A stretch of DNA of 64,000 nucleotides from Gleimia europaea ACS-120-V-Col10b (GCF_000411155.1 NZ_KE150266.1:372001-436000); one strand, 5' to 3'. Counted from the first letter of the stretch, positions 35,743 to 45,154 are shown. The notes: generated from the letters alone by a model not told the origin. Numbers and translations are program-made.

Positions 35743-36147
35743 ATGGAAAAGCCCAGACGCAACACGCGCCAACGCCAAGCCGTAATCGAAGCGATGAGTG
35801 AGGCAACCGAATTTCGGTCCGCGCAAAAGATCCACGCCGATATGGTTGCCGCCGGTGAATCGATTGGCCTGGCCACCGTCTACCGAAACTTGCGCAGCCT
35901 CGCCGAAGAAGGCTATATCGACACGCTCATGGCGCCGGACGGCGAATCACTTTACCGCGCGTGTGGCCACGAATCACACCACCACCACATCGTGTGCAGG
36001 CGCTGCCTATCCAGTATCGAAATCCACGAATCCGACCTAGAGTCGATATTGCAAGCACTCGTCAAGAAGCACGGGTTTTCCGATGTGGAACACTCAATCG
36101 AAATTTTTGGGCTCTGCCCCCAATGTCAAGCCGAGGAAGGTAAGTAG
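35743..36147 (+). CDS. zur: Fur-family zinc uptake regulator
   Basis: A 134-residue repressor. The winged helix includes SIGLATVYRNLRSLAEEG (about residues 38-56). Structural zinc Cys pairs are CRRC and CPQC; the regulatory site includes the HESHHHHIVC stretch. Position inside the znuACB operon, and a Zur-type palindrome on its promoter, indicate Zur rather than Fur or PerR. It is likely autoregulated. Confidence 0.9.
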   Translation: MEKPRRNTRQRQAVIEAMSEATEFRSAQKIHADMVAAGESIGLATVYRNLRSLAEEGYIDTLMAPDGESLYRACGHESHHHHIVCRRCLSSIEIHESDLESILQALVKKHGFSDVEHSIEIFGLCPQCQAEEGK

Positions 36148-36151
36148 ATAA

Positions 36152-36670
36152 ATGCCTGGAGTTCCCCAATGGATTGCAGATGGACCATTCGTTGGAATCG
36201 CCATATTCCTCACCATAGTGGTATTTCTTCGCTCGCAAGGTACCTACTGGCTTGGCCGCCTGGGCACATGGGGCTTTCTCACGAAGTCGGAGCATTCGGG
36301 AAAACCGTGGGTGCGTAAAGTTCGTGTGTGGCTTGAAGGTGCCTCCGTTCAAAAAGGAATTGACGCCGTGGACAAGTGGGGCCTGCTCATCATTCCCCTG
36401 TCCTTCCTCACCATTGGTTTCCAAACCGTGGTTCATGCCGGCGCTGGAGTGCTTCGCCTGCGCTGGGTGACCTACACCCTCGCAGCCATTCCCGGGTACA
36501 TAGCGTGGGGTTGCCTCTACGCCTCCATCGGCATTGGACTATTCAAAACCGGGCAGGCCGCCACCGCCGGGAAAACATGGGCGCTGGCAGTTTGTTCCAC
36601 GATGGTAGTCATCATGGGCCTCGCTATCTTAAAGCGACGCAACCGCGCCGCAGAAGTGGCTGCCGACTAG
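36152..36670 (+). CDS. DedA/VTT-like membrane protein
   Basis: A 172-residue protein with about four hydrophobic helices. The segment LTIGFQTVVHAGAGVLRLRW and then IPGYIAWGCLYASIGIG matches the DedA pattern R/FxPGxRxxxxxxAG...NxxGAxxW in weakened form. DedA proteins are thought to move lipids or ions with the proton gradient (family knowledge). It lies 4 bases after zur in the zinc operon, so it should be zinc-responsive. It overlaps the convergent uppS stop by 4 bases. Confidence 0.7.
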   Translation: MPGVPQWIADGPFVGIAIFLTIVVFLRSQGTYWLGRLGTWGFLTKSEHSGKPWVRKVRVWLEGASVQKGIDAVDKWGLLIIPLSFLTIGFQTVVHAGAGVLRLRWVTYTLAAIPGYIAWGCLYASIGIGLFKTGQAATAGKTWALAVCSTMVVIMGLAILKRRNRAAEVAAD

Positions 36671-37431
36671 CACTCCACCCTATCCACCGCAGAACCGAAC
36701 CGGCGCTCGCGACCCGTGAACGTAAGCACGTCATTCCAAAGCTCCTCGCGACAATACTCGGGCCACGGCATGGGGTTGAACGCGAACTCAGCATAAGCGC
36801 ACTGCCACAGTAGGAAGTTAGAGATGCGTTGCTCGCCTCCCGTTCGGATCAGCAGATCCACATCCGGCGACGAGGGGGCGTAAAGGCGTCGGATAACCGT
36901 GTCTTCCGTGATCCCAGTGGGCTTAAGTTTGCCCGCCTCGACCTCGTTCGCGATTTGTCGCACGGCATCGGCAATCTCGGCCCGCCCTCCGTAGTTCACA
37001 GCCATGTTGAAATGCAGCTTCGAGTTAGCCTTGGTGAGCTCTTGCGCAGCCTCCAATTCCGTGATTACCGACTTCCACAGACGCGGGCGCCTACCCCACC
37101 AGTGGATTGCCACACCCCACTCGTTTAATTCATCGCGGCGCCGCCGCAGCACATCGCGCGAATAACCCATCAGGAAACTAACTTCCTTAGGCGAACGCTT
37201 CCAATTCTCCGTAGAAAACGCGTAGACGGTCAGATGCTCCACACCGATCTCAAGGGCACCCGCAATCGTATCCATGAGCGCAACCTCGCCGGCCCGATGC
37301 CCCTCCGTGCGCGCCAAGCCGCGCGCGTTCGCCCACCTGCCGTTGCCATCCATAATGATCGCAACGTGGCGAGGCACCCCTTCAATCTGCGGAGCCTGAT
37401 TGTTGCCGGCTCCAGGCGGTGCGACCCTCAT
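36667..37431 (-). CDS. uppS: Isoprenyl transferase (undecaprenyl/polyprenyl diphosphate synthase)
   Basis: A 254-residue cis-prenyltransferase making the lipid carrier for cell-wall synthesis. IIMDGNGRWAN with the catalytic Asp is near residues 26-36. GHRAG, the STENWKRS segment and the C-terminal DLLIRTGGEQRISNFLLWQ motif are all typical. It is the last gene of the hrcA operon, overlapping recO by 4 bases. Confidence 0.95.
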   Translation of the reverse strand: MRVAPPGAGNNQAPQIEGVPRHVAIIMDGNGRWANARGLARTEGHRAGEVALMDTIAGALEIGVEHLTVYAFSTENWKRSPKEVSFLMGYSRDVLRRRRDELNEWGVAIHWWGRRPRLWKSVITELEAAQELTKANSKLHFNMAVNYGGRAEIADAVRQIANEVEAGKLKPTGITEDTVIRRLYAPSSPDVDLLIRTGGEQRISNFLLWQCAYAEFAFNPMPWPEYCREELWNDVLTFTGRERRFGSAVDRVEC

Positions 37432-38165
37432 ACGTCCCCCAAATGTGAGTTGATCAAACTATACGACTTGATACGCCGCTCAACATGCCACTGCACCCAC
37501 GCGGCAACCAAGCCCGCCGCCTCTCGCCGCGCAAAATCCGGCGCCCCATCCGCACTTGCCCAATCCCCCGAAAGCAAATCACCCAGCAGCTGCATCGCTT
37601 CACGCGACGGCGCTAACGAGCCGGGTGGCCGACATGCCTCGCACACCGCACCTCCGGCCACCACGTTGAATGAGGATAAGGGCCCGGGAGCGCCACAAAC
37701 CGCGCAATCCCAAAACGACGGCGCCCAACCGCTCATAGAAATCGCGCGAAGCATGAACGAATTCATCACCAAATCAGGCGAGTGACGCCGATTAGCGAGG
37801 GCATGCAAAGCGCCCAAAAGGAGCAGGTACATGGACGCGTGTGCTTCGTCCTCCGACAACCTCTCCGCAGTTTCAACCATCACGTTCGCACGAGCATAAA
37901 TTTCAAAATCACGTGCGATTTTTAGGCCGTACGGGCGAAGCGTTTGCGCCTGCGTCAAAACGTCAAGGCTACGCCCCCTATAAAACTGGGCGTCCACAAT
38001 AGTGAACGGCTCAAGGCGGGCACCAAACTTTGACGAAGTGCGACGAACATCCTTAGCAACTACCCTTTTCAGACCGTTCGAGCGGGTCAGTACCGTGATT
38101 ATACGATCAGCTTCACCAAGGTCTTGCGTACGCAAAACAATGGCTTCATCACGGTAAGTCTTCAC
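37428..38165 (-). CDS. recO: DNA repair protein RecO
   Basis: A 245-residue protein. The N-terminal OB fold starts YRDEAIVLRTQDLGEADRI, followed by a helical domain and a zinc motif with CAVCG and CEAC pairs (about residues 160-185). It loads RecA in gap repair with RecR. The era-recO-uppS order is standard for actinobacteria. Confidence 0.93.
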   Translation of the reverse strand: MKTYRDEAIVLRTQDLGEADRIITVLTRSNGLKRVVAKDVRRTSSKFGARLEPFTIVDAQFYRGRSLDVLTQAQTLRPYGLKIARDFEIYARANVMVETAERLSEDEAHASMYLLLLGALHALANRRHSPDLVMNSFMLRAISMSGWAPSFWDCAVCGAPGPLSSFNVVAGGAVCEACRPPGSLAPSREAMQLLGDLLSGDWASADGAPDFARREAAGLVAAWVQWHVERRIKSYSLINSHLGDV

Positions 38166-38213
38166 GCCCTCTATTATCCCACAGCGCGCCCTGCGCCACG
38201 CATGCAGCTGACC

Positions 38214-39284
38214 CTAGAAACCTAGACGCCCCAGCATCTTCGGGTCCTTCTGCCAATCCTTTAAAGTGCGTACATGCAGGTGTAGATAGACCCTGCGGCC
38301 CAAGTATTCCTCAATCCCGCGCCGGGCCCTCATCCCAACGTGCTTAAGACGCGATCCGCCCTTACCGATGATGATTGCCTTTTGCGAATCTCGCTCTACA
38401 AACAGGTTCACGTGAATATCGAGCATCGGCGGGTAATTCTGGCCCGGCTTCTTCGGCCGCTCGATGATCTCCTCAACCTGAACAGCCAGCGAATGCGGGA
38501 GTTCTTCGCGTACTCCCTCCAAGGCGGCCTCGCGAATAAGCTCTGCGATCATGACATCGCGAGATTCGTCCGTCACCATGTCGCGCGGATAAAGCGGCGA
38601 CGACAACGGCATACGGCGCGCAAGCAACTCCTTCAAACGGTCAACCTGCAACCCCTTGATCGCAGACACCGGAATTATTTCGTCCCAATCCCCCAGCTTG
38701 TCAATGTCCAACAAGTGCTTCATTAAGCGCTCGTCAGAGACCGTATCCGTCTTCGTTGCCACCGCAATGATTGGCGCCTTAGTGCCGCGTAGCTGGCGCG
38801 CAATGAAATCATCACCCGGCCCCACCGTCTGGTCTGCCGGTAAGCAGAACAAGATCGCATCAACGCTAGATAGCGTCTCACGCACCTCACTGTTCAACCG
38901 CTGACCAAGCAACGTGCGCGGGCGATGATACCCGGGAGTGTCCACAAGGACGAGCTGGTAATCCTCGCCTTGCACAACGCCGCGCACAGCGTGGCGTGTG
39001 GTCTCCGGCCTCATCGACGTAATCGCTATCTTCTGCCCCACGAGCGCATTTGTGAGCGTAGATTTACCCACGTTAGGACGGCCAACGATCGCAACGAAAC
39101 CAGCCCTAAAGTTTTCGTCATAACCGGCATCGATCAGCCCCGCATTCTGCTCACGGGATTTTGCGGGGCCAGATTCCTCGTCGAAACTATTTTCTATAGA
39201 TGCCGCGTCCGTAAAAACCTCATCTTCGAAGTCTACAAACGCGTTCGGGCCGTCCATCAACTCATCATCGGAGGGGAAACGCAC
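38214..39284 (-). CDS. era: GTPase Era
   Basis: A 356-residue GTPase binding the 3' end of 16S rRNA in 30S assembly. G1 GRPNVGKST is near residues 68-76, G3 DTPGYH, G4 in the actinobacterial form TKTD, and the C-terminal KH domain has IIGKGGSRLKHVGMRARRGI. An acidic 60-residue N-terminal extension, rich in Asp, Glu and Phe, is longer than usual. It starts 2 bases after the CNNM/CorC gene stop. Confidence 0.94.
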   Translation of the reverse strand: MRFPSDDELMDGPNAFVDFEDEVFTDAASIENSFDEESGPAKSREQNAGLIDAGYDENFRAGFVAIVGRPNVGKSTLTNALVGQKIAITSMRPETTRHAVRGVVQGEDYQLVLVDTPGYHRPRTLLGQRLNSEVRETLSSVDAILFCLPADQTVGPGDDFIARQLRGTKAPIIAVATKTDTVSDERLMKHLLDIDKLGDWDEIIPVSAIKGLQVDRLKELLARRMPLSSPLYPRDMVTDESRDVMIAELIREAALEGVREELPHSLAVQVEEIIERPKKPGQNYPPMLDIHVNLFVERDSQKAIIIGKGGSRLKHVGMRARRGIEEYLGRRVYLHLHVRTLKDWQKDPKMLGRLGF

Positions 39285-39286
39285 GT

Positions 39287-40588
39287 TTAGCTCTCTTCTT
39301 CTGGTTCATTCTCTAATCTAGTGGCAAGAATAGTGCCCACCTGCCGGCGGCGCCCAATTGCCTCCTCTGCCACAAGCTCAAGGCCAAGTGCCCGCGCTTT
39401 AGCTCCTGGCAACGGCACCTTTCCCAGCGCCTTTTGTAGGAGGCCGCCAACCGAATCGACGTCCTCATCCTCAATCTCAAGGCCCATAAGTTCCCCCAAC
39501 TCGATCACAGGGAAACGCGCGGGCACGCGCCAAACACCCGGCTCAACCTCTTCGGGTTCAATGACTCTACGGTCATGCTCATCCATCACTTCGCCAACAA
39601 TTTCTTCAATCAGATCTTCGATTGTGAGCAGGCCGGCAATGCCGCCCCACTCATCGACAACCATGACCATGTGAACGCGCAGTTGCTGCATGTGGCGAAG
39701 CTCATCATCTGCATACAACATTTCTGGCACGAAATGCGCTTCCCGGCAAATATCTCGCACCAGCTTATGACGATTTTCGGGCCTATCCACCGCGCGACTG
39801 ACCAGATCCTTGAAATACAAGATTCCCACAATGTCGTCGGACGACTCTCCGATCACTGGAATGCGCGAATAGCCAGAGCGGATGAACAGGCGAATCGCTT
39901 TATCTAGCGTGGTGTCTGCTTGGATGGTGACCATGTCGGTTCGCGGAACCATCACCTCGCGAACGTAGGTGTGGCCCAGTTCGAAAACCGAACGGAGCAT
40001 CTCGCGATCCTCGTCCTCAAAGCCTTCGGTTTCACCAACCTGATCCACCACTTCGCGCATCTCTTCGGTCATTTCCGCCCGCGCCTGCGCCTCCGTTTGC
40101 TGCGCTGCGGGAAAGATTTTGCGAAGCCAGCGCACTACCGGCGCACCCAAAAGTCCAATCGAAGTAGTGAGTTCTAGGAGACCAACCGTGCGCAGCGCGG
40201 TTTTCTCGGGATTACGCCACGCTATCTGTTGCGGGAACACAGAAATAACCGCAAACGCTATCAGCCAGTTAATGGCCAGCGAAGCAAGCAAAACAGCCCA
40301 CCAGCGCCACCCCGTCTGCGCAAACGCAATCGTGATAGCCACGGCGGCACCGGTTTGCATCGCAATACGACCCGCGCGCGCAGCCAGAACACTCCGGCGT
40401 CGCTCTTCCACTAGCGCCAACAGGCGCTTGGCGTTTTTGTATCCATAATCAAGCAGGTCATCAACCGCCGCTCTTGAAAGCCGCGCCACAGAGGATTCAG
40501 CGGCCGTCAGCACCGCTGCTGTGATGACGAAGAAGATTGTTAAAATAAAGAGCAGTCCGATGGGGATACTACCCATTTGCGTTCCCAC
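39287..40588 (-). CDS. CNNM/CorC family protein (hemolysin C-like)
   Basis: A 433-residue membrane protein. The N-terminal DUF21 transmembrane domain covers about residues 1-145, followed by two CBS domains (GYSRIPVIGESSDDIVGILY near 232; VDEWGGIAGLLTIEDLIEEI near 302) and a C-terminal CorC_HlyC transporter-associated domain. Homologues export or sense magnesium (family knowledge). It overlaps ybeY by 20 bases and precedes era, the standard order. Confidence 0.92.
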   Translation of the reverse strand: MGTQMGSIPIGLLFILTIFFVITAAVLTAAESSVARLSRAAVDDLLDYGYKNAKRLLALVEERRRSVLAARAGRIAMQTGAAVAITIAFAQTGWRWWAVLLASLAINWLIAFAVISVFPQQIAWRNPEKTALRTVGLLELTTSIGLLGAPVVRWLRKIFPAAQQTEAQARAEMTEEMREVVDQVGETEGFEDEDREMLRSVFELGHTYVREVMVPRTDMVTIQADTTLDKAIRLFIRSGYSRIPVIGESSDDIVGILYFKDLVSRAVDRPENRHKLVRDICREAHFVPEMLYADDELRHMQQLRVHMVMVVDEWGGIAGLLTIEDLIEEIVGEVMDEHDRRVIEPEEVEPGVWRVPARFPVIELGELMGLEIEDEDVDSVGGLLQKALGKVPLPGAKARALGLELVAEEAIGRRRQVGTILATRLENEPEEES

Positions 40589-41042
40589 CTGGGTGTGTTG
40601 CCAAGAAAGTTAGCAATAGTTTGCGCTGCAGGCCGAACATCACCTGCTTTTCCTCCTCCTCCGCATGGTCAAACCCGAGCAAATGGAGTAGCCCGTGCAC
40701 AGTCAGAAGCAACATCTCCTCAACGGAAGAATGCCCTGCCTCCAGTGCCTGCTCATGGGCAACCTGCGGACAGATAACAATGTCACCCAAAATACCGGCA
40801 GGCGTTTCCTCCGTTTCCTTACCGGGGCGAAGCTCATCCATGGGGAAGCTCATCACGTCCGTAGGCCCGGGCAGATCCATCCACTTTACGTGGAGCTCTT
40901 CCATCGGCTCTGGATCAACGAACATGATCGAAAGCTCGGCGTCAGTGGAGACATGGAGCTGAGCTAGAACGAACTCAGCGATATCGCGAAATTCGGCAAT
41001 CTCGATATCTACACCGGTTTCATTAATAACTTCTACGCTCAC
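40569..41042 (-). CDS. ybeY: Endoribonuclease YbeY
   Basis: A 157-residue metalloprotein for 16S rRNA 3'-end processing and rRNA quality control. The metal motif H3xH5xH is seen as HGLLHLLGFDH (about residues 119-129). The GTG at 41042 with AGGCGGGG upstream starts the usual SVEVINETG sequence; a longer frame to 41096 overlaps phoH more deeply and is unlikely. It lies between phoH and the CNNM/CorC gene. Confidence 0.93.
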   Translation of the reverse strand: MSVEVINETGVDIEIAEFRDIAEFVLAQLHVSTDAELSIMFVDPEPMEELHVKWMDLPGPTDVMSFPMDELRPGKETEETPAGILGDIVICPQVAHEQALEAGHSSVEEMLLLTVHGLLHLLGFDHAEEEEKQVMFGLQRKLLLTFLATHPGGNANG

Positions 41043-42033
41043 GCTTGCCCCGCCTAACTTGCTCATTTGCCTCGTCAAAACGCTGGTATGCGTCAATTAT
41101 CTCACCGACCAAACGGTGGCGAACAACGTCAGCCGAGGTTAGCTGACAAAATTCGATTCCCTCAATGCCCTGCAATATGCTACGCGCGCTCGCCAAGCCC
41201 GAAGACGCCCGATTCGGCAAATCCACCTGGGTGGCGTCACCCGTCACCACAACTTTCGACCTGAAACCAAGGCGCGTCAAGAACATTTTCATTTGCGCCG
41301 GCGTAGTGTTTTGCGCCTCATCCAAAATGATGAACGCATCATTCAGCGTTCGCCCACGCATGTATGCCAGGGGCGCCACTTCGATCGTTCCTGCGGCTAG
41401 CAATCGCGGGAGCGCTTCCTGATCGATCATCTCGTTTAGTGCGTCATACAGGGGACGCAGGTACGGATCGATCTTCTCGGTGAGAGTACCGGGCAGGAAG
41501 CCAAGTGATTCTCCAGCTTCCACAGCCGGTCTCGTCAAAATAATGCGTCTTACCTCGCCCGTCAGGAGGGCGTTTACCGCCATCGCCATAGCCAAGTAGG
41601 TCTTGCCCGTGCCTGCGGGGCCAATGCCAAACACCACGGTATTTTGCGCAATCATGTCCACGTAGCGCTGCTGCCCCGGAGTCTTCGCGCGAATGTCACG
41701 GCCGCGCACGTTCAAAATTGTTTCCGCACTGGCACTCGCCGTGCCCGTCTTCGCCAACAAACCAACTGCATGTTCAACCGTTTGCGCACTCAGATACTGC
41801 CCGGAACGCGCTAGGGAAACCAGTTCTCGCACCAAATCCGATGCAAGCGTTACAGATTCGGCCTCACCCGCAACCGTTATCTTATTGCCCAGCACCGACA
41901 CGCGGATCCCGCTGAAACTATGCTCCAGACTTCTTAAAACCTCATCCTGGGCTCCCAGCACCGTCACCGGATCAAGGTGCTCCGGAATAGTTATTGTGTT
42001 CGCAGTGACCGCCTGCTCATCCGTTTGCTGCAT
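41023..42033 (-). CDS. phoH: PhoH-like ATPase
   Basis: About 336 residues. An N-terminal KH-like region is followed by a P-loop NTPase with Walker A GPAGTGKTYLAMA (about residue 138) and Walker B FIILDEAQNTTPAQMKMFL. It is linked to RNA metabolism through its constant pairing with ybeY. The ATG at 42033 follows an AAGGAG site with rather long spacing; the frame stays open to 42117 but would then overlap rsmE. Confidence 0.9.
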   Translation of the reverse strand: MQQTDEQAVTANTITIPEHLDPVTVLGAQDEVLRSLEHSFSGIRVSVLGNKITVAGEAESVTLASDLVRELVSLARSGQYLSAQTVEHAVGLLAKTGTASASAETILNVRGRDIRAKTPGQQRYVDMIAQNTVVFGIGPAGTGKTYLAMAMAVNALLTGEVRRIILTRPAVEAGESLGFLPGTLTEKIDPYLRPLYDALNEMIDQEALPRLLAAGTIEVAPLAYMRGRTLNDAFIILDEAQNTTPAQMKMFLTRLGFRSKVVVTGDATQVDLPNRASSGLASARSILQGIEGIEFCQLTSADVVRHRLVGEIIDAYQRFDEANEQVRRGKRERRSY

Positions 42034-42070
42034 GTTTGAAATACGAGGCTCCTTGTCAGCTTCTTTCGTT

Positions 42071-42802
42071 TCAAATCCTACCGGTTGCAATGTTAAGCGA
42101 AGTGAGGCCGGCAGCAACCGCTGTGGACACGCGCATCACAGTGTCTCCCACTAACACTATGTCCGCACCAGCCTGTCTGAACTGCTCTATCTCCGCTTCG
42201 GTGATTCCCCCCTCTGGACCGACAACCAGAGCGTACTCTTTAGCGCCCAGATCTGTAAGGCCAGTTATGGGATAGGTAGCACTCTCGTGCATGACGATCA
42301 GCCTCGCGCCCCCTACCTGCGCGATAGCTGCGGAAGCATTTGCGGCAAAGACGAGGGAGGGAACCCGAGCGCGCCGCGACTGCTTGGTGGCAACTTGGAG
42401 CACGTTTGCCCACTTCTGCAGGCCCTTTTCCTGCTTCTTGCCCTGCCAGCGTACAATAGAGCGCTCCGCCTGCCACGCGATCACTCGGTCAACACCAAGC
42501 TCGGTAGCCATCTCTATTGCCAGCTCGTCTCGCCCATTCTTTGCCAGCGCCTGGATCAGCGTGATGCGCGGACTCCTCTCCGGTTCGGATACTACCTCCT
42601 CAATCTCAACTAGGACGTACCCTGGGGAGGCCTCCAACAGCCGTGAACGCACCCTCGTTCCTCTTCCGTCCACTAGGTCTAGACGCTCGCCCTTTTCAAT
42701 GCGCTTTACCATCACGTGCTTCGCATCTGGCCCGGTGAACTCAAAGCGTTGCATCCCGCGAGCTCCGTTGAGGTCATGGACGAAGAAAACCGGCGCGGTC
42801 AT
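42071..42802 (-). CDS. rsmE: 16S rRNA (uracil(1498)-N(3))-methyltransferase
   Basis: A 243-residue SPOUT methyltransferase. The N-terminal PUA-like domain begins PVFFVHDLNGARGM; the knotted SAM-binding part has VVGPEGGITEAEIEQF near residue 192 and MRVSTAVAAGL at the end. It overlaps dnaJ by 4 bases (ATGA). Confidence 0.93.
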   Translation of the reverse strand: MTAPVFFVHDLNGARGMQRFEFTGPDAKHVMVKRIEKGERLDLVDGRGTRVRSRLLEASPGYVLVEIEEVVSEPERSPRITLIQALAKNGRDELAIEMATELGVDRVIAWQAERSIVRWQGKKQEKGLQKWANVLQVATKQSRRARVPSLVFAANASAAIAQVGGARLIVMHESATYPITGLTDLGAKEYALVVGPEGGITEAEIEQFRQAGADIVLVGDTVMRVSTAVAAGLTSLNIATGRI

Positions 42803-43914
42803 TTAGTGAACTTTTCTTTCAGATTGCTAAAGAATCCCTGCTGAGTAGATCCGGTTTTAGCCTCCACAGTTTCCTCCCCGCGCATTTTCGCAAATTGCTC
42901 CATCAGCTCCCGCTGTGCGCTGGTCAGCCCGGTTGGGACTTCCACGTTTACACGGACGCGAAGATCGCCACGTCCTCGCCTATGAACACGTCCCACACCC
43001 AGGCCCTCGACCTTGACTTCCTGGCCCGGCTGCGTGCCCGGCTGAATCTCAATGTCGTGGGCGCCATCCAGGGTTTCAAGCGAAATCGTAGTTCCAAGAG
43101 CTGCAGATGTCATCGGCACGTATAGGTCCGCCACAAGATCATCGCCCTGGCGGCGGAATACCGGGTGTGGCTTTTCGCGGATCTCAATATAGAGGTCACC
43201 GTAACCGCCCCCACCCGGGCCCGCCTCGCCCTGACCCGACATGCGGATGCGCGTTCCGTGTTCAATGCCGGCGGGAACATCAACGGCGATGGTGCGCTTG
43301 GAGTGCACGCGGCCTTCCCCGTTACATTCTTCGCACGGATCCGGGATGATTGTGCCGTAACCTCCACACGCCGAGCACGCTGCCTGGGTCATGATCTCGC
43401 CCAGAAGCGAGCGCTGCACCTGGCGAACCGTACCCGCCCCGTTACAGGCGGAACAGGTGCGCGGAGAAGTGCCGGGCTTGGCGCAAGAACCATCGCAAGT
43501 AGGACAACGCACGGCAGTGTTGATCGTCACCTCTTCGCGCGAGCCGAATGCGATGGTCTCAAGGTTCACCTCAAGCGCGGTCAGAATGTCTTGACCTCGC
43601 CGCCCGCGCGGAACCGGCCCTGACCCCGCACCTGCAGCTGAAAAGAACGTTTCGAACAGGTCACCGAAACCACCAAAACCGCCCATGCCCCCAAAACCGG
43701 AGTTTGCGGAACCGCCCATGTCGTAGGCCTGCCGCTTTTGCGAGTTCGACAACGTATCGTAAGCCACGGAAATCTTCTTGAACGTTTCTTCATGCTCAAC
43801 GCCCGCAATATCCGGGTGGTATTTACGGGAGAGTTTGCGGTACGCCTTCTTAATCTCGTCTGCACTGGCGTCGCGCGAAACCCCAAGAATCTCGTAGTAG
43901 TCTTCGTTCACCAA
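42799..43914 (-). CDS. dnaJ: Chaperone protein DnaJ
   Basis: A 371-residue DnaK co-chaperone. The J domain contains the HPD tripeptide in YHPDIAG (about residues 33-35), followed by a Gly/Phe-rich linker. Four zinc motifs follow, the first of which reads CPTCDGSC instead of CxxCxGxG, and then the C-terminal substrate domains. It lies 20 bases after hrcA under a CIRCE element, so expression should rise on heat shock. Confidence 0.95.
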   Translation of the reverse strand: MVNEDYYEILGVSRDASADEIKKAYRKLSRKYHPDIAGVEHEETFKKISVAYDTLSNSQKRQAYDMGGSANSGFGGMGGFGGFGDLFETFFSAAGAGSGPVPRGRRGQDILTALEVNLETIAFGSREEVTINTAVRCPTCDGSCAKPGTSPRTCSACNGAGTVRQVQRSLLGEIMTQAACSACGGYGTIIPDPCEECNGEGRVHSKRTIAVDVPAGIEHGTRIRMSGQGEAGPGGGGYGDLYIEIREKPHPVFRRQGDDLVADLYVPMTSAALGTTISLETLDGAHDIEIQPGTQPGQEVKVEGLGVGRVHRRGRGDLRVRVNVEVPTGLTSAQRELMEQFAKMRGEETVEAKTGSTQQGFFSNLKEKFTK

Positions 43915-43934
43915 AATTCCTTTAATCTTTTCGG

Positions 43935-44951
43935 CTAATTTTTACTGTGCAAAAAGTGCGTGAGGTACACACCTACCGCGCGTACCGCCGACATCGCTTT
44001 CTGATAATCCATCCGCATAGGCCCTACCACCGCCAAATGGGCGTTAGTGCCCTGCGCCCCATACGCGCCTGCAACTACCGCAGTTTCCGCGAGGCCATCG
44101 TGTGCGTTCTCTTCACCAATTGACACCGTGACGTCACCGCGTGGGATCTCAGAGAATAGTCGCAATAGCGTAACCTGTTCTTCCAACGCATCCAGGACAG
44201 GCACAATCGAGCGAGTGAAATCAACATTAGAACGGGCCAAGTTAGCCATGCCGGCAACGATGATCCGTTCCTCACCCGATCGGTTAGTTAAATCCACCAC
44301 TGTTTGGCAAACGGCAGTGCGGAACTGCTGCTCGGTTGGGCCACCCAAAAGCGAAAGCGGAGAAAGCAAGCTCGGCAAATCGCGCAGGTCTTGGCCGTGG
44401 CACACCTCATTGATCTGGTCGCGTACAGCATCAATAGCACAACCAGCGACGCCAAAATCAGAAATAACGCGCTGCTCGATAGTTCCGTCATTCATTATGA
44501 CCACAACCAGCGTGCGGTCGGAACCAAGGTCAACCAGCTCCACGCGCACCAACGTGGCCGAATCGAAATGCGGGTACTGCACGATTGCTACCTGTCGAGT
44601 CAGTTGCGCAAGTAAACGAACAGTTCGCTCGACTACATCCTCAACATCCACTGCCCCGGCAAGAAACGACTCCACAGCACGCTTTTCCGGATCTGACATG
44701 GGTTTAATCTGCGTGAGCGAATCAACGAACACGCGGTATCCCGCAACCGTTGGAATGCGACCGGCAGACGTGTGCGGTTGATAGATGAGGCCAGCCTGCT
44801 CCAGGGCAGCCATATCGTTGCGGATGGTGGCTGGAGAAACACCCAGGTCGTGCCGCTTAGCAAGCGCGTTGGAGCCAACGGGTTCACGAGTAGCCACATA
44901 ATCAGACACAATTGCCCGGAGCACATCGAAGCGTCTTTCAGCTGTTGCCAC
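43935..44951 (-). CDS. hrcA: Heat-inducible transcription repressor HrcA
   Basis: About 338 residues. The N-terminal winged helix has GVSPATIRNDMAALEQAGLI and HTSAGRIPTVAGYRVFVD. The GTG at 44951 is chosen since AGAGGAG lies 5 bases before it; an upstream TTG at 44990 lies inside the CIRCE operator and cannot be the real start. HrcA binds CIRCE with help from GroEL (family knowledge). It heads the operon hrcA-dnaJ-rsmE-phoH-ybeY and onward. Confidence 0.93.
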   Translation of the reverse strand: MATAERRFDVLRAIVSDYVATREPVGSNALAKRHDLGVSPATIRNDMAALEQAGLIYQPHTSAGRIPTVAGYRVFVDSLTQIKPMSDPEKRAVESFLAGAVDVEDVVERTVRLLAQLTRQVAIVQYPHFDSATLVRVELVDLGSDRTLVVVIMNDGTIEQRVISDFGVAGCAIDAVRDQINEVCHGQDLRDLPSLLSPLSLLGGPTEQQFRTAVCQTVVDLTNRSGEERIIVAGMANLARSNVDFTRSIVPVLDALEEQVTLLRLFSEIPRGDVTVSIGEENAHDGLAETAVVAGAYGAQGTNAHLAVVGPMRMDYQKAMSAVRAVGVYLTHFLHSKN

Positions 44952-44979
44952 GCCCACTCCTCTCACTGCCATACACCGT

Positions 44980-45006
44980 GTAGCACTCAACCCATCTGAG
45001 TGCTAA
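44980..45006. promoter_or_regulatory. CIRCE heat-shock operator
   Basis: GTAGCACTC, 9 bases, then GAGTGCTAA: 17 of 18 positions match the CIRCE inverted repeat. It lies 28 bases before the hrcA start, so HrcA should repress its own operon. Confidence 0.93.
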
Positions 45007-45114
45007 CTCTATTACTTTCAGATCCCATCTTCCACAGCAGGCGGGTGAATCAGGGCACTGGGTGCACGTCGATTTAGCCTTCCCCTCTTCAATCGAAAGT
45101 CTTTACCCAAATAC

Positions 45115-45142
45115 GAAAAATGCCCACCGAAGTGGGCTTTTT
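45115..45142 (-). terminator. Terminator after the L,D-transpeptidase gene
   Basis: GCCCAC/GTGGGC arms at 45122-45127 and 45132-45137 around a 4-base loop, with TTTTT on either side, so it can work in both directions. On the minus strand it ends the transpeptidase transcript about 18 bases past the stop. Confidence 0.8.
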
Positions 45143-45154
45143 CGGGTTAACGGC

